From CAYWRZ01 sp964460845 (lineage in GTDB: Bacteria; Bacteroidota; Bacteroidia; Flavobacteriales_D; UBA2798), in NCBI GenBank assembly GCA_964460845.1, contig CAYWRZ010000001.1:124001-188000 (forward strand): DNA of 64,000 nt. Reading direction: 5' to 3'. Below the pieces are notes generated by a model that did no database searches, was not told where the DNA came from, and saw only the letters and a program-made list of their open reading frames with translations. A program made the translations under genes and the position numbers. Each line of letters opens with the position of its first letter. The stretch's first letter is position 1. Below are positions 32,486 to 40,405 of this stretch, one piece after another.

Positions 32486-32886
32486 AAAAAGACATCGAAA
32501 TACCCGTCGTGAAAGACGTAGCAATAGCTGTAGTGAAAGAGCAAAATGAGCTGATGCAGGACGAATGGAACGTGTACCTCATCAATTTACAGGACAAGCC
32601 TTTGCAAAATGTGCTGGTTTCTTCACGCGGCTATGGGTCGATAAATAAAGAAGCACGTAAAACTTCCGACCTCCGCCATTTCCTCGAAGAGGTGGAAGCG
32701 CGCAGCTATCAAAAAATAGAGCCTATCATAGAAGAGGTATTCGGGCTGAACAACGAATACTGGGTCAGCTTTTACCAGGACAACCTGATGTACGATAAAA
32801 AGTTTATTTTTCTGCCCGAGACCATTTCGGCCGAAAACTTAGTGAATGTTCCGCTGCTGCATAAAAAAGGCGTAGTGATTGGCTAA
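32482..32886 (+). CDS. Conserved hypothetical protein, 134 residues
   Basis: This is a soluble protein without signal or membrane segment: MKKDIEIPVVKDVAIAVVKE, then EWNVYLINLQDKPLQNVLVS, a charged helix (TSDLRHFLEEVEARSYQKIE) and a beta-rich end (YDKKFIFLPETISAENLVNV). I do not recognise a named family, but the composition is clearly protein-like and the start overlaps the serine hydrolase stop (ATGA). It is therefore the last gene of the isomerase-lipB operon. The role is unknown. Confidence 0.8.
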   Translation: MKKDIEIPVVKDVAIAVVKEQNELMQDEWNVYLINLQDKPLQNVLVSSRGYGSINKEARKTSDLRHFLEEVEARSYQKIEPIIEEVFGLNNEYWVSFYQDNLMYDKKFIFLPETISAENLVNVPLLHKKGVVIG

Positions 32887-32913
32887 AATCTCTTTCTTTT
32901 TAGCGGTATTTCG

Positions 32914-32937
32914 TGGCCCGCAGAAGGGCCTTCTTTT
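32914..32937 (+). terminator. Terminator of the isomerase-lipB operon
   Basis: GGCCC-GCAGAA-GGGCC hairpin followed by TTCTTTT, about 30 bp after the last stop. Confidence 0.7.
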
Positions 32938-33071
32938 CAGGAGTCCAACTCTTGTACACCTTCTTTAGCCCAAAAGAACAGCCTTATTTCACGCTGCATT
33001 TCTGTTTTTTTCGACAGGTGCTGTAACATTCAGTGTACCCCGGCGTCACACTATCAAAACAACACGACGCC

Positions 33072-33401
33072 ATGAAAAAATTACTTATAATCTGTGCCGG
33101 CCTGCTACTCTCACTGAGTGTTTCGGCACATACTTCCGATGTGCTTAAAAGAAAAATAAGCCGGAAATTTTCTGACATTTCCAATGTACTTCGTCCCCAC
33201 GAACAATTAGAAGTTACGGTTGTATTTGCCGTAAATCAATCGGGTAAGCTGGAAGTACTGGAAAGCAGCAGTCCCGACGAACAGGTAAACCAGTATCTGC
33301 GCCAGAAGCTGGAAAGCATTTCGCTTAGTCCGACAGCCGCAGGAGAGGTGTTCCAGTATCATTTTGTCTTCAAAAAAGAAAAAAATAACGCTCGCCTGTA
33401 A
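33072..33401 (+). CDS. Small secreted protein, TonB C-terminal-like
   Basis: The ATG at 33072 gives 109 residues with a clear signal peptide (KKLLIICAGLLLSLSVSAHT). The mature part contains VTVVFAVNQSGKLEVLESSS, then QYLRQKLESISLSP and YHFVFKKEKNN. This resembles the C-terminal beta-alpha-beta unit of TonB-family energy transducers, found in Bacteroidota as free periplasmic proteins, but it has no anchor. An upstream start at 33033 would disrupt the signal. The next gene starts 45 bp downstream. Confidence 0.72.
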   Translation: MKKLLIICAGLLLSLSVSAHTSDVLKRKISRKFSDISNVLRPHEQLEVTVVFAVNQSGKLEVLESSSPDEQVNQYLRQKLESISLSPTAAGEVFQYHFVFKKEKNNARL

Positions 33402-33446
33402 CAAACCCGAATAAGAGTGCGTCACACGTTCAAGATACCGCAAGCT

Positions 33447-34382
33447 ATGAAAACAATTACCTCGTTTATTCTTTTTGCCGGGCTACTGATGGCTCTACCT
33501 AAAGCGCAGGCCCAGGTCACTCCCGAACCACCTCAACTGGAAGAATTAGAGCCGCTTCCTCCGCTTCCTACTCCTCCTCCTTCGGCTATAGAAGTACCGA
33601 TTGCGCCTCCCCCGCCGCCGCCTGTTCCTGTAGCCGATACGACCCGTCTTAAGCTGGGCAGCACACGCGTAATCATTATCGAAGAAAAAAATCGCACTAC
33701 TATCGTGGAGGGCGACACCATTCAAGCACCGAAAAAAAAGAAAAAAAACCGGGGTGATTTCGGACACTGGGCCGGTTTCGACATCGGTGTAAACGGTTTC
33801 CTTACCTACGACAACCAGCTTGACCTGCCTACCGAGGCGCGTTTTTTAGAACTGGATTACTCACGATCCCTGACTTTCAGACTGAATTTTTTGGAAAAAC
33901 GCATCCGTATCATCGGTGATTTCGTGGCACTGACTACCGGTATGGGTGTACAGTGGAACCGCTACGGACTGAAAAACAACTACGATGTTTCTTTCAACAA
34001 AGACTCCATTTTCGGGGTCGAAAATACCAGCGTTAACTACACCAAGAACCTGCTCAAAGCCACATATTTGCAGATCCCGCTGATGCTCGACCTCAATACC
34101 TCCCACAATGCGAAACGCTCTTTCCACCTCTCGGCAGGCGTTATCGGGGGCTATAAAATCACTTCACGCCTGAAAACCCGCTTCGAAGACGAAGGGAGAA
34201 CCTACAAAAACAAAACCAAAGGCCATTACCAGTTTAACCCCTTTCAGGCTTATGCCACAGTGCAGGTTGGTTACGGAAAATTCACGCTTTTTGCTAACTA
34301 CGGACTCACCCGGATATTTGAAAAAAACAAAGGTCCTCAGCTCTACCCTTTCACTATCGGGGTAAAAGTGATCGACTTTTAA
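33447..34382 (+). CDS. Outer-membrane beta-barrel protein with proline-rich N-terminus
   Basis: The ATG at 33447 gives 311 residues: signal peptide (ITSFILFAGLLMALPKAQAQ), then a Pro/Glu-rich stretch at about 24-65 with runs of Pro separated by Ile, Val and Ala. A basic patch (PKKKKKNRGDFGHW) precedes a barrel of alternating strands starting WAGFDIGVNGFLTY and ending YPFTIGVKVIDF, a C-terminal aromatic signature. It fits the PorT / OMP_b-brl_2 type. The proline-rich part may span or stand off the peptidoglycan. The function is unknown. Confidence 0.82.
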   Translation: MKTITSFILFAGLLMALPKAQAQVTPEPPQLEELEPLPPLPTPPPSAIEVPIAPPPPPPVPVADTTRLKLGSTRVIIIEEKNRTTIVEGDTIQAPKKKKKNRGDFGHWAGFDIGVNGFLTYDNQLDLPTEARFLELDYSRSLTFRLNFLEKRIRIIGDFVALTTGMGVQWNRYGLKNNYDVSFNKDSIFGVENTSVNYTKNLLKATYLQIPLMLDLNTSHNAKRSFHLSAGVIGGYKITSRLKTRFEDEGRTYKNKTKGHYQFNPFQAYATVQVGYGKFTLFANYGLTRIFEKNKGPQLYPFTIGVKVIDF

Positions 34383-34426
34383 ACGCGCAAGTTCAGTTCT
34401 TTTCATTTGCAACAAAGTAGAGAGCG

Positions 34427-34461
34427 GGAGCCTCCGGCCGAAAGGCCGGGGGCTCCTGTAT
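34427..34461 (+). terminator. Terminator after the barrel protein gene
   Basis: GGAGCC-T-CCGGCC, GAAA loop, GGCCGG-G-GGCTCC: a 12-bp stem with one symmetric mismatch, followed by a weak T stretch. Confidence 0.8.
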
Positions 34462-34539
34462 TTTACAGCTACCAGACATTCTTCCGCAAATAATAAAGTT
34501 AGGCCATGCGCAAAGAAAAATATAGCGAACTTTCAGCGT

Positions 34540-35157
34540 ATGAAAATTTTGGTTCTCTTTTCTTTACTGCTCTTTCCGGGGCTGCTATTGCAAAGTGCCT
34601 GTACCGAAGAAGCAGCCTCTGCACCTTCACTTACCCTTGCCCCCGATACTACCGTCGTTACGGCTATTCCCTTTTCTTCCGGTTTCGACTATCCTGTAGG
34701 CGCACAAACCGAACCGAAGGGGTATTACCTGGCACAGCAGTTCGGAGATAATTTTCACCTGGGCGAAGACTGGAACGGCACCGGCGGGGGCAATACCGAT
34801 TTAGGTGATCCGGTGTATGCCGTGTCGGAAGGGCAAGTCAGCTTTGCCGCTGATCTGCGGGGTGGATGGGGCAAAGTAGTACGTATTGTACACCTTACGG
34901 GAAGCGCTTCCGCCCCTGTATGGGTCGAATCGGTGTATGCGCACCTCGATACGATGTATGTAAAAGAAGGAGATATCGTACAACGCCGCCAGGAAGTAGG
35001 TACCATCGGTACGGCACACGGACAATACCTTGCACACCTGCATTTCGAATTACGCACCGTAAGCGGTATGCCCATAGGACCGGGATACGCAAAAGACACT
35101 ACCGGCTATACCGATCCTTCGGCGTTTATACGCCGCAACCGCAAGCTTTCTCCCTGA
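34540..35157 (+). CDS. M23-family peptidase lipoprotein
   Basis: This is a 205-residue lipoprotein (MKILVLFSLLLFPGLLLQSA then Cys, lipobox LQSAC). The M23 (LytM) domain covers about 75-195. The first metal ligands are in NFHLGEDWNG, then GDPVYAVSEGQVSFAADLRG, and the HxH is in YLAHLHFELRTV. The His-x-x-x-Asp and HLH motifs are present, so endopeptidase activity on cell-wall peptides is plausible. It is a single gene, closed by a hairpin shared with frr. Confidence 0.9.
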   Translation: MKILVLFSLLLFPGLLLQSACTEEAASAPSLTLAPDTTVVTAIPFSSGFDYPVGAQTEPKGYYLAQQFGDNFHLGEDWNGTGGGNTDLGDPVYAVSEGQVSFAADLRGGWGKVVRIVHLTGSASAPVWVESVYAHLDTMYVKEGDIVQRRQEVGTIGTAHGQYLAHLHFELRTVSGMPIGPGYAKDTTGYTDPSAFIRRNRKLSP

Positions 35158-35163
35158 AAAAGA

Positions 35164-35197
35164 AAAAGCCCATGCTTCGTAAAGAGCACAGGCTTTT
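35164..35197. terminator. Bidirectional terminator between M23 peptidase and frr
   Basis: AAAAGCC pairs with GGCTTTT and an inner TGCT with AGCA around an 8-nt loop; U-rich on either strand. Confidence 0.72.
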
Positions 35198-35215
35198 CAC
35201 TAAAAAAGAATTTTT

Positions 35216-35779
35216 TTATACCGTGAGAATATCACGCTCTTTGGATTCGATGAGCGTATCCACCTTGGCAATATGCTGATTGGTAATCTCCTGCACCTTG
35301 GCTTCGGCATCTTTGGCTGCGTCTTCGGCCAGCCCGTCTTTCTGTAAAGACTTGATCATTTCATTGGCTTCGCGACGGTGGTTGCGAATGGTCACCTTGG
35401 CATTTTCTCCTTCGGTTTTGGCTTTTTTCACCAGCTCTTTCCGACGTTCTTCGGTAAGAGGCGGCAGGGTAATCAGCAGCACATCTCCGTTATTTTGCGG
35501 GTTAAGGCTCAAATTGGAATTGAGAATCGCCTCGGCTATACCTTGTATAATATTTTTTTCCCAGGGTTGAATCTTAATGGTACGGGCATCGGTGGTAGTG
35601 ATGTTACTCACCTGACCGATCGGTGTAAGCGAACCGTAATAATCGACCATTATACCCTCAAACATAGAAGGAGAGGCTTTACCTGCGCGTATTCTCGCCA
35701 GTTCGGTTTCGAGGTGTGTCAACGACACGCCCATAGCGGATTTGGCCTCGTCGAGTATCATTTTAACTTCTTCGCTCAT
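35216..35779 (-). CDS. frr: Ribosome recycling factor
   Basis: The protein splits post-termination ribosomes with EF-G. The 187 residues have the standard two-domain layout, with RAGKASPSMFEGIMVDYYGS near residue 30, IQPWEKNIIQGIAEAIL, and LPPLTEERRKELVKKAK. It follows pyrH by 47 bp on the same strand, the usual pyrH-frr order. Confidence 0.97.
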   Translation of the reverse strand: MSEEVKMILDEAKSAMGVSLTHLETELARIRAGKASPSMFEGIMVDYYGSLTPIGQVSNITTTDARTIKIQPWEKNIIQGIAEAILNSNLSLNPQNNGDVLLITLPPLTEERRKELVKKAKTEGENAKVTIRNHRREANEMIKSLQKDGLAEDAAKDAEAKVQEITNQHIAKVDTLIESKERDILTV

Positions 35780-35826
35780 AAAAGTGGAGGGCTTTTGATA
35801 AATGCAGGCTAAAAGTAAAAAATAAA

Positions 35827-36534
35827 TCAGAACTCTACCAGCGTACCCACCTGCGCACCTTTTACGAGCTGCATCAGGTTACCGGGTTTATTGATATCGA
35901 ACACGATGATAGGCAGCTTATTTTCGTTGCAAAGCGTAAAAGCCGTCATATCCATCACATTGAGACCTTTTTCATATACTTCGGTAAAGGTAACGCGATC
36001 GTACCGTACAGCCGAAGGATCTTTTTCGGGGTCGGCCGTATAAATACCATCTACCCGGGTTCCCTTCAGGATTACGTCGGCTTCTACTTCGATGGCACGG
36101 AGACTGGCTGCCGTGTCGGTCGTAAAATAAGGATTACCGGTTCCTGCTCCGAAAATGACCACACGGCCTTTTTCGAGGTGACGAATAGCGCGGCGACGAA
36201 TAAAAGGTTCGGCGATTTGCTCCATCTTGATAGCCGATTGTAAGCGGGTATTCACCCCAAGCTGTTCGAGCATAGCCTGCAAAGCCATGCTGTTAATCAT
36301 GGTGGCCAGCATACCCATATAATCGCCTTGTGTACGTTCCATGCCCCCCTGCTCTGCCTGTACGCCACGGAAAATGTTACCGCCGCCGATAACGATGGCA
36401 ATCTGCACACCGGCTTCGTAAATTTCCTTGATTTCGCGGGCGTACTGTGCCAAACGGTGGTTATCGATTCCGAATTGTTTGTCGCCCATCAGCGATTCTC
36501 CGCTGAGCTTTAGCAAAATTCTTTTGTACTTCAT
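35827..36534 (-). CDS. pyrH: Uridylate kinase
   Basis: The enzyme phosphorylates UMP to UDP and is hexameric and GTP-regulated. The ATG at 36534 (MKYKRILLKLSGESLMG) gives 235 residues. Further motifs: IAIVIGGGNIFRG near residue 53, GTGNPYFTTDTAASLRA near 132, and LPIIVFDINKPGNL near the end. A longer frame to 36558 adds 8 residues with no match. A strong terminator separates it from tsf, so it is probably expressed independently with frr. Confidence 0.97.
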   Translation of the reverse strand: MKYKRILLKLSGESLMGDKQFGIDNHRLAQYAREIKEIYEAGVQIAIVIGGGNIFRGVQAEQGGMERTQGDYMGMLATMINSMALQAMLEQLGVNTRLQSAIKMEQIAEPFIRRRAIRHLEKGRVVIFGAGTGNPYFTTDTAASLRAIEVEADVILKGTRVDGIYTADPEKDPSAVRYDRVTFTEVYEKGLNVMDMTAFTLCNENKLPIIVFDINKPGNLMQLVKGAQVGTLVEF

Positions 36535-36556
36535 TGTAGTGTAAAAAGGAAAGGCC

Positions 36557-36588
36557 AAAAAAAAGAGAGAATTTTTATTCTCTCTTTT
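36557..36588 (-). terminator. Terminator of the rpsB-tsf operon
   Basis: A perfect 12-bp stem (AAAAGAGAGAAT with ATTCTCTCTTTT) around a 4-nt loop, followed on the minus strand by more T. It lies 10 bp after the tsf stop. Confidence 0.85.
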
Positions 36589-36598
36589 TTATCGGATA

Positions 36599-37429
36599 TT
36601 AACTTAATGAGATCCGTTTGAGTGCGGTAGCAGTAAGTTCTTTATCGGTATCTGCCAAAAACTGCTTGATGGTTTTTTTCGGGTCACGAATATATTCCTG
36701 ATTCAGCAGCGTAGATTCTTTGTAGAATTTTTGGAGACGACCTTGCGCAATTTTCTCGGCCATGTCGGCAGGCTTACCTTCCTGAATGGCGAGCTCCTTA
36801 CCTACTTCGATTTCGCGCTGGATAACCTCCTGCGAAACCGATTTTTCATCTACGGCGATGGGAGCCATAGCAGCTACCTGCATAGCCACCTGCTTGGCGG
36901 TTTCTGCATCGACGGTTTTGTTAAAACCCACCAGCGTTGCCAAACGGTTACCTGCGTGAATATAAGAGCCTACGTACTCGGCTTCGAGCACTTCGTAAGC
37001 ACCGATTTCAATTTTCTCACCGATCACACCGGTTTGCTCAATCAACTTTTCGGATACGGAAATACCCTGATAGTTGAGCGCTTTGAGCGCATCGGCGGTG
37101 GTGGTTTTGTGTTCGAGTGCGAGTGCGGCAAAACCTTCGGCCAAAGCGATAAAACCTTCGTTCTTCGCTACAAAGTCGGTTTCGCAATTCAACGAAAATA
37201 CTACACCGAATTTACCGTCGGTGCTTACCCGGGCCAGTACGCAACCTTCGGCCGCATCACGATCGGCGCGGTTGGCAGCTACTTTCTGACCTTTTTTGCG
37301 GAGGATATCGACAGCGGCTTCAAAATCACCGTTGGCTTCAATCAGTGCTTTTTTACAGTCCATCATACCGGCGCCGGTCTGCTGGCGCAGCTTGTTCACA
37401 TCGGCTGCAGTAATCGCTACGGTTGACAT
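36599..37429 (-). CDS. tsf: Translation elongation factor Ts
   Basis: The protein exchanges GDP on EF-Tu. It has 276 residues with the TS-N domain (VNKLRQQTGAGMMDCKKALI at residues 12-31), a core TDFVAKNEGF motif near 82, and coiled-coil and dimer regions. It follows rpsB by 28 bp in the classical rpsB-tsf pair. Confidence 0.97.
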   Translation of the reverse strand: MSTVAITAADVNKLRQQTGAGMMDCKKALIEANGDFEAAVDILRKKGQKVAANRADRDAAEGCVLARVSTDGKFGVVFSLNCETDFVAKNEGFIALAEGFAALALEHKTTTADALKALNYQGISVSEKLIEQTGVIGEKIEIGAYEVLEAEYVGSYIHAGNRLATLVGFNKTVDAETAKQVAMQVAAMAPIAVDEKSVSQEVIQREIEVGKELAIQEGKPADMAEKIAQGRLQKFYKESTLLNQEYIRDPKKTIKQFLADTDKELTATALKRISLS

Positions 37430-37457
37430 AATTTTTATCCTTTCTTAAAGTTGAACC

Positions 37458-38321
37458 TTATGATCTTTTACGGGGAGCCGTGCGTGGCGCAGGCTTTTTG
37501 GCAGCAGCCGCAGGCGCTTTTTTACCTGCATCGGTACCGCGTTCTTCCTCTTCGGCAGCCAGTAGCTCCAAACGGCGGTTTTCAGCCGCATCGTCACCCT
37601 CATCCTCTTTCTTATCGGAAAGTGTTTTATCCGCTTTTCTTTCTTCAAGCCCTTCGGTAATGGCGTTTACCATTACTTCCACGATTTTAGAAATAGACTT
37701 GGAGGCATCGTCGTTGGAGGGGATAGCGAAATCGACCGAGTTGGGATCGGAGTTGGTATCTACCATTGCAAATACCGGAATGTTAAGACGCTTGGCTTCG
37801 GCTACGGCGATGTGTTCTTTGTTGATGTCCACCACGAAAAGCGCTGCCGGGAGGCGGGTCATTTCGGAGATGGAACCGAGGTTTTTCTCAAGCTTGGCAC
37901 GTGAGCGTGAAATCTGCAGACGCTCGCGTTTCGACATGGTTTCGAGTGTTCCGTCGCTACCCATTTTGTCGATCGAGCTCATTTTGCGAACCGATTTACG
38001 AATGGTGGCGAAGTTGGTCAGCATTCCGCCGGGCCAGCGCTCGGTCACGAAAGGCATATTCACGTTTTTGAGGCGCTCGGCTACTACTTCTTTGGCCTGC
38101 TTTTTAGTGGCTACGAAGAGTACTTTTTTACCCGATTTGGCAATCTGCCGGATAGCGGCCGATGCTTCGTCAAGCTTTACGATAGTTTTGTTCAGGTCGA
38201 TGATGTGGATCCCTTTTTTATCGTTGAAGATGTAGGGAGCCATGTGTGGATTCCACTTTCTTTTCAAGTGTCCGAAATGCACACCTGCGTCGAGCAGTTC
38301 TTTGAAGGTTACTTTTGACAT
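37458..38321 (-). CDS. rpsB: Ribosomal protein S2 with extended C-terminal tail
   Basis: This is a 30S subunit protein. It has 287 residues; the S2 core is residues 1-225 (MSKVTFKELLDAGVHFGHLK, then TERWPGGMLTNFATIRKSV and VDTNSDPN). The remaining 60 residues are low-complexity: an acidic part (KKEDEGDDAAENRR) followed by a basic Ala/Pro/Lys tail ending PRTAPRKRS. Such tails occur in Bacteroidota S2. The 127-bp leader between rpsI and rpsB contains paired repeats and may be regulatory. Confidence 0.97.
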   Translation of the reverse strand: MSKVTFKELLDAGVHFGHLKRKWNPHMAPYIFNDKKGIHIIDLNKTIVKLDEASAAIRQIAKSGKKVLFVATKKQAKEVVAERLKNVNMPFVTERWPGGMLTNFATIRKSVRKMSSIDKMGSDGTLETMSKRERLQISRSRAKLEKNLGSISEMTRLPAALFVVDINKEHIAVAEAKRLNIPVFAMVDTNSDPNSVDFAIPSNDDASKSISKIVEVMVNAITEGLEERKADKTLSDKKEDEGDDAAENRRLELLAAEEEERGTDAGKKAPAAAAKKPAPRTAPRKRS

Positions 38322-38358
38322 GTGTTAAATTTGTCGGTTTACGTTCCTTTTTACTTAT

Positions 38359-38431
38359 CTGTTTATAAGCAACCCGCCGGTGGTTCCGCATAATGCGAAA
38401 GCCCGGCAGATTTGGATGCTAAACAGCTTAT
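38359..38431 (-). promoter_or_regulatory. Structured rpsB leader with two competing stems
   Basis: In the leader RNA, a hairpin (38376-38407; GCCGG with CCGGC and an inner TTCGCAT/ATGCGGAA pairing) is flanked by two 12-nt segments, 38420-38431 and 38359-38370. ATAAGC can pair with GCTTAT and CTGTTTA with TAAACAG, but the two pairings share bases and cross, so they exclude each other or form a pseudoknot. This may be an autoregulatory leader, as S2 is known to control rpsB-tsf elsewhere. Confidence 0.4.
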
Positions 38432-38448
38432 TCGTAACAGTCTCCCGA

Positions 38449-38835
38449 TTAACGTTTGGAGAACTGGTAGCGTTTTCTTGCTTTTTTCTGACCTGGTTTC
38501 TTTCTTTCCACCATACGTGGGTCGCGGGTCATCAGGCCACGCTCTTTGAGCGCAGGCTTGAGCGCCGGATCGAGCTTCACCAGGGCACGGGCAATACCGA
38601 GGCGAATGGCCTCAGCCTGTCCGTTTACGCCGCCACCGTCCACATTGACGGTTACATTGTATTTACCTTCGGTGCCGGTCAGGGCAAATGCCTGATTCAC
38701 TTTGTACTGCAGGGTCGGCAGGGGGAAGTATTGTTTAAAATCTACCTTGTTTACCGTTACATCACCTTGTCCGTCAGACAGGTACACACGAGCTACAGAG
38801 GCTTTTCTTCTACCGATAGCGTTGATTACTTCCAT
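38449..38835 (-). CDS. rpsI: Ribosomal protein S9
   Basis: This is a 30S protein reaching the P site with its C-terminal tail. It has 128 residues: NAIGRRKASVARVYLSDGQG at 4-23, GQAEAIRLGIARALVKLDP in the middle, and the basic end KKPGQKKARKRYQFSKR. It starts 5 bp after the rplM stop. Confidence 0.98.
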   Translation of the reverse strand: MEVINAIGRRKASVARVYLSDGQGDVTVNKVDFKQYFPLPTLQYKVNQAFALTGTEGKYNVTVNVDGGGVNGQAEAIRLGIARALVKLDPALKPALKERGLMTRDPRMVERKKPGQKKARKRYQFSKR

Positions 38836-38840
38836 TTTTC

Positions 38841-39296
38841 TCAGAATATGTCGTTAAGATTGACAGCTTTGGGTTGTTGTGCTTCGTAAGTATGCGCCGT
38901 TCCGGCCACTACATGCAGGTTGCGGAACACGGCACGTCCGAGGCGGTTCTTGGGCAACATACCTCTTACGGCGGCTTCGATCACACGGCCGGGAAACTTA
39001 CCGAGCACCTCTTCGGGGGTCGAAAAACGCTGACCGCCGGGATAGCCCGTATAGCGCACGTATTGCTTGTCTGTAAGCTTGTTACCGGTGAATTTCACTT
39101 TTTCGGCATTGATCACAATCACATGATCCCCGCAGTCCACATGAGGGGTGAAGCTGGGTTTGTGTTTTCCACGCAGAAGCTTGGCTACCTGGCTGGTCAG
39201 GCGACCAAGAGGCTGATTTTCTGCATCTACGATCAGCCACTGCTTTTCGACAGTTTGCTTATTGGCCGATACGGTCTTATAGCTTAGTGAGTCCAC
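38841..39296 (-). CDS. rplM: Ribosomal protein L13
   Basis: This is an early-assembling 50S protein. It has 151 residues; the start at 39296 is a GTG codon (reads GTG GAC TCA), with no upstream ATG in frame. Motifs: VDAENQPLGRLTSQVAKLLR, GDHVIVINAEKVKFTG and the L13 signature MLPKNRLGRAVFRNLHVVAG. It is the first gene of rplM-rpsI, driven by the promoter at 39341-39371. Confidence 0.97.
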   Translation of the reverse strand: MDSLSYKTVSANKQTVEKQWLIVDAENQPLGRLTSQVAKLLRGKHKPSFTPHVDCGDHVIVINAEKVKFTGNKLTDKQYVRYTGYPGGQRFSTPEEVLGKFPGRVIEAAVRGMLPKNRLGRAVFRNLHVVAGTAHTYEAQQPKAVNLNDIF

Positions 39297-39340
39297 TGTA
39301 AAAAATTTTAAAAACGTTTATTTCCCTGAAATTGGGGCTG

Positions 39341-39371
39341 CAAATTTACAACTATTTTTTATTCAGCCAAA
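39341..39371 (-). promoter_or_regulatory. rplM promoter
   Basis: On the minus strand TTTG, 19 nt, TAAATTTG: a near-consensus Bacteroidota promoter about 45 bp before the GTG start. The whole segment is duplicated about 1005 bp away (40346-40375). Confidence 0.78.
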
Positions 39372-39401
39372 TTTATCAACACAGTATTGTGAAAGCTTCG
39401 G

Positions 39402-40304
39402 TCAGGGCGTAAAACTGCCGGGGGCCAACCAGCCGTTTACTGTTCCGCTTACCCTGACCCATTCGCCACAGCAACCCGTTACGGTAAGCCGGGTACCAGC
39501 TTTTGCCCGACCCGTTACCTCAGCCTCCACATAGGGCTTGTCATACAAATCAACCTCCTGACTTCCAGAAGAGGAAGCCACCTTTACCGAAGCAAAATGT
39601 GTTTTAATCCAGGTGGACCGATAGGCATTCTCCCTGCCATAGAGCTCACCCCCGCCATAGGGTTTTCCGTTGCCATGTACCGCTCCCAACTGAATCCAGT
39701 CTTCGTACCAGTCAAGAATTTCCAAGCGCAGAACTTCTCCGCTTTTTGCTTCCAGCACCCGCAGCATTTCGCCCTCGGGTGCATCCCTTACGTTTGTACC
39801 AATCCGCTCCGGATCGGAAAACGAGGCCTCTATTTTACAACCGCCACAACCCCATCCGTCTTCGAAATACTGCGGCTCCCAGCGGCGGAAAATATACACC
39901 TGATCCGAATCGATCAGGTGCAGTTCCAGTTCATCCGCATCCAGTTTAAGTATCTCGAACAGGTAGTATTTCTCAAAGTTACCCCCCTCTTCGACACGCA
40001 TAAACCGCCCGGTAGGTGAAGGCTTCGCCCCCTTGCGCGGGTATTCGTCATAAAAAGTCAGCGGGTTGCCCGAACCGCCTTTGCCTTTGTAATACTCTAT
40101 CCATATATCGTTCTCAAACACAACCTTGTGATGTCTGTCGCGCCGGTCTTCCCAGATGCCCTGAAGTTTGGACACAGTGCTTTCCTTTTTTTCTTCCGTA
40201 ACCCCGGTATTATTTCCCGCAGGCTCATTTCCGCAGGAAAAAAGTCCAGTTAGCAGAAAAAAGCACATGAAAAGAAGGAAATCAAACGGCCGTTTCATAC
40301 GCAT
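39402..40304 (-). CDS. Lipoprotein with two SH3-like domains (duplicate 1)
   Basis: This is a 300-residue lipoprotein; lipobox LTGLFSC follows a basic start (MRMKRPFDFLLFMC). Residues about 45-145 form a lipocalin-like beta domain (KLQGIWEDRRDRHHKVVFEN, then YLFEILKLDADELELHL). Two bacterial SH3-like segments follow (GTNVRDAPEGEMLRVLEAKS and RAKAGTRLTVTGCCGEWVRV, ending GWLAPGSFTP). Such SH3 domains bind peptidoglycan or mediate protein contacts. It is a tandem paralog of the next gene and has a copied rplM promoter 38-68 bp upstream. The function is unknown. Confidence 0.83.
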   Translation of the reverse strand: MRMKRPFDFLLFMCFFLLTGLFSCGNEPAGNNTGVTEEKKESTVSKLQGIWEDRRDRHHKVVFENDIWIEYYKGKGGSGNPLTFYDEYPRKGAKPSPTGRFMRVEEGGNFEKYYLFEILKLDADELELHLIDSDQVYIFRRWEPQYFEDGWGCGGCKIEASFSDPERIGTNVRDAPEGEMLRVLEAKSGEVLRLEILDWYEDWIQLGAVHGNGKPYGGGELYGRENAYRSTWIKTHFASVKVASSSGSQEVDLYDKPYVEAEVTGRAKAGTRLTVTGCCGEWVRVSGTVNGWLAPGSFTP

Positions 40305-40345
40305 CTTACTTAATTACAACGTTTATTGCCCTGAAATTGGGGCTG

Positions 40346-40375
40346 CAAATTTACAACTATTTTTATTCAGCCAAA
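40346..40375 (-). promoter_or_regulatory. Duplicated rplM-type promoter now upstream of a lipoprotein gene
   Basis: TTTG, 18 nt, TAAATTTG on the minus strand: same boxes as the rplM promoter, with one T deleted in the spacer. The predicted start is about 38 nt before the ATG at 40304. Confidence 0.7.
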
Positions 40376-40405
40376 TTTATCAACACAGTATTGTAAAAGC
40401 TTCGG

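Larger units (their letters stand above)
39313..40317 (-). repeat. Tandem duplication, copy 1 (rplM promoter region, lipoprotein gene, kbl tail)
   Basis: The unit runs from the rplM upstream region through the lipoprotein gene to the last few codons of kbl (a GTAATTAAGTAAG stub before the ATG). It is followed directly by copy 2 at about 40318. The non-coding end (39313-39401 versus 40318-40405) differs at only a few positions, while the genes have diverged more. Confidence 0.85.
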
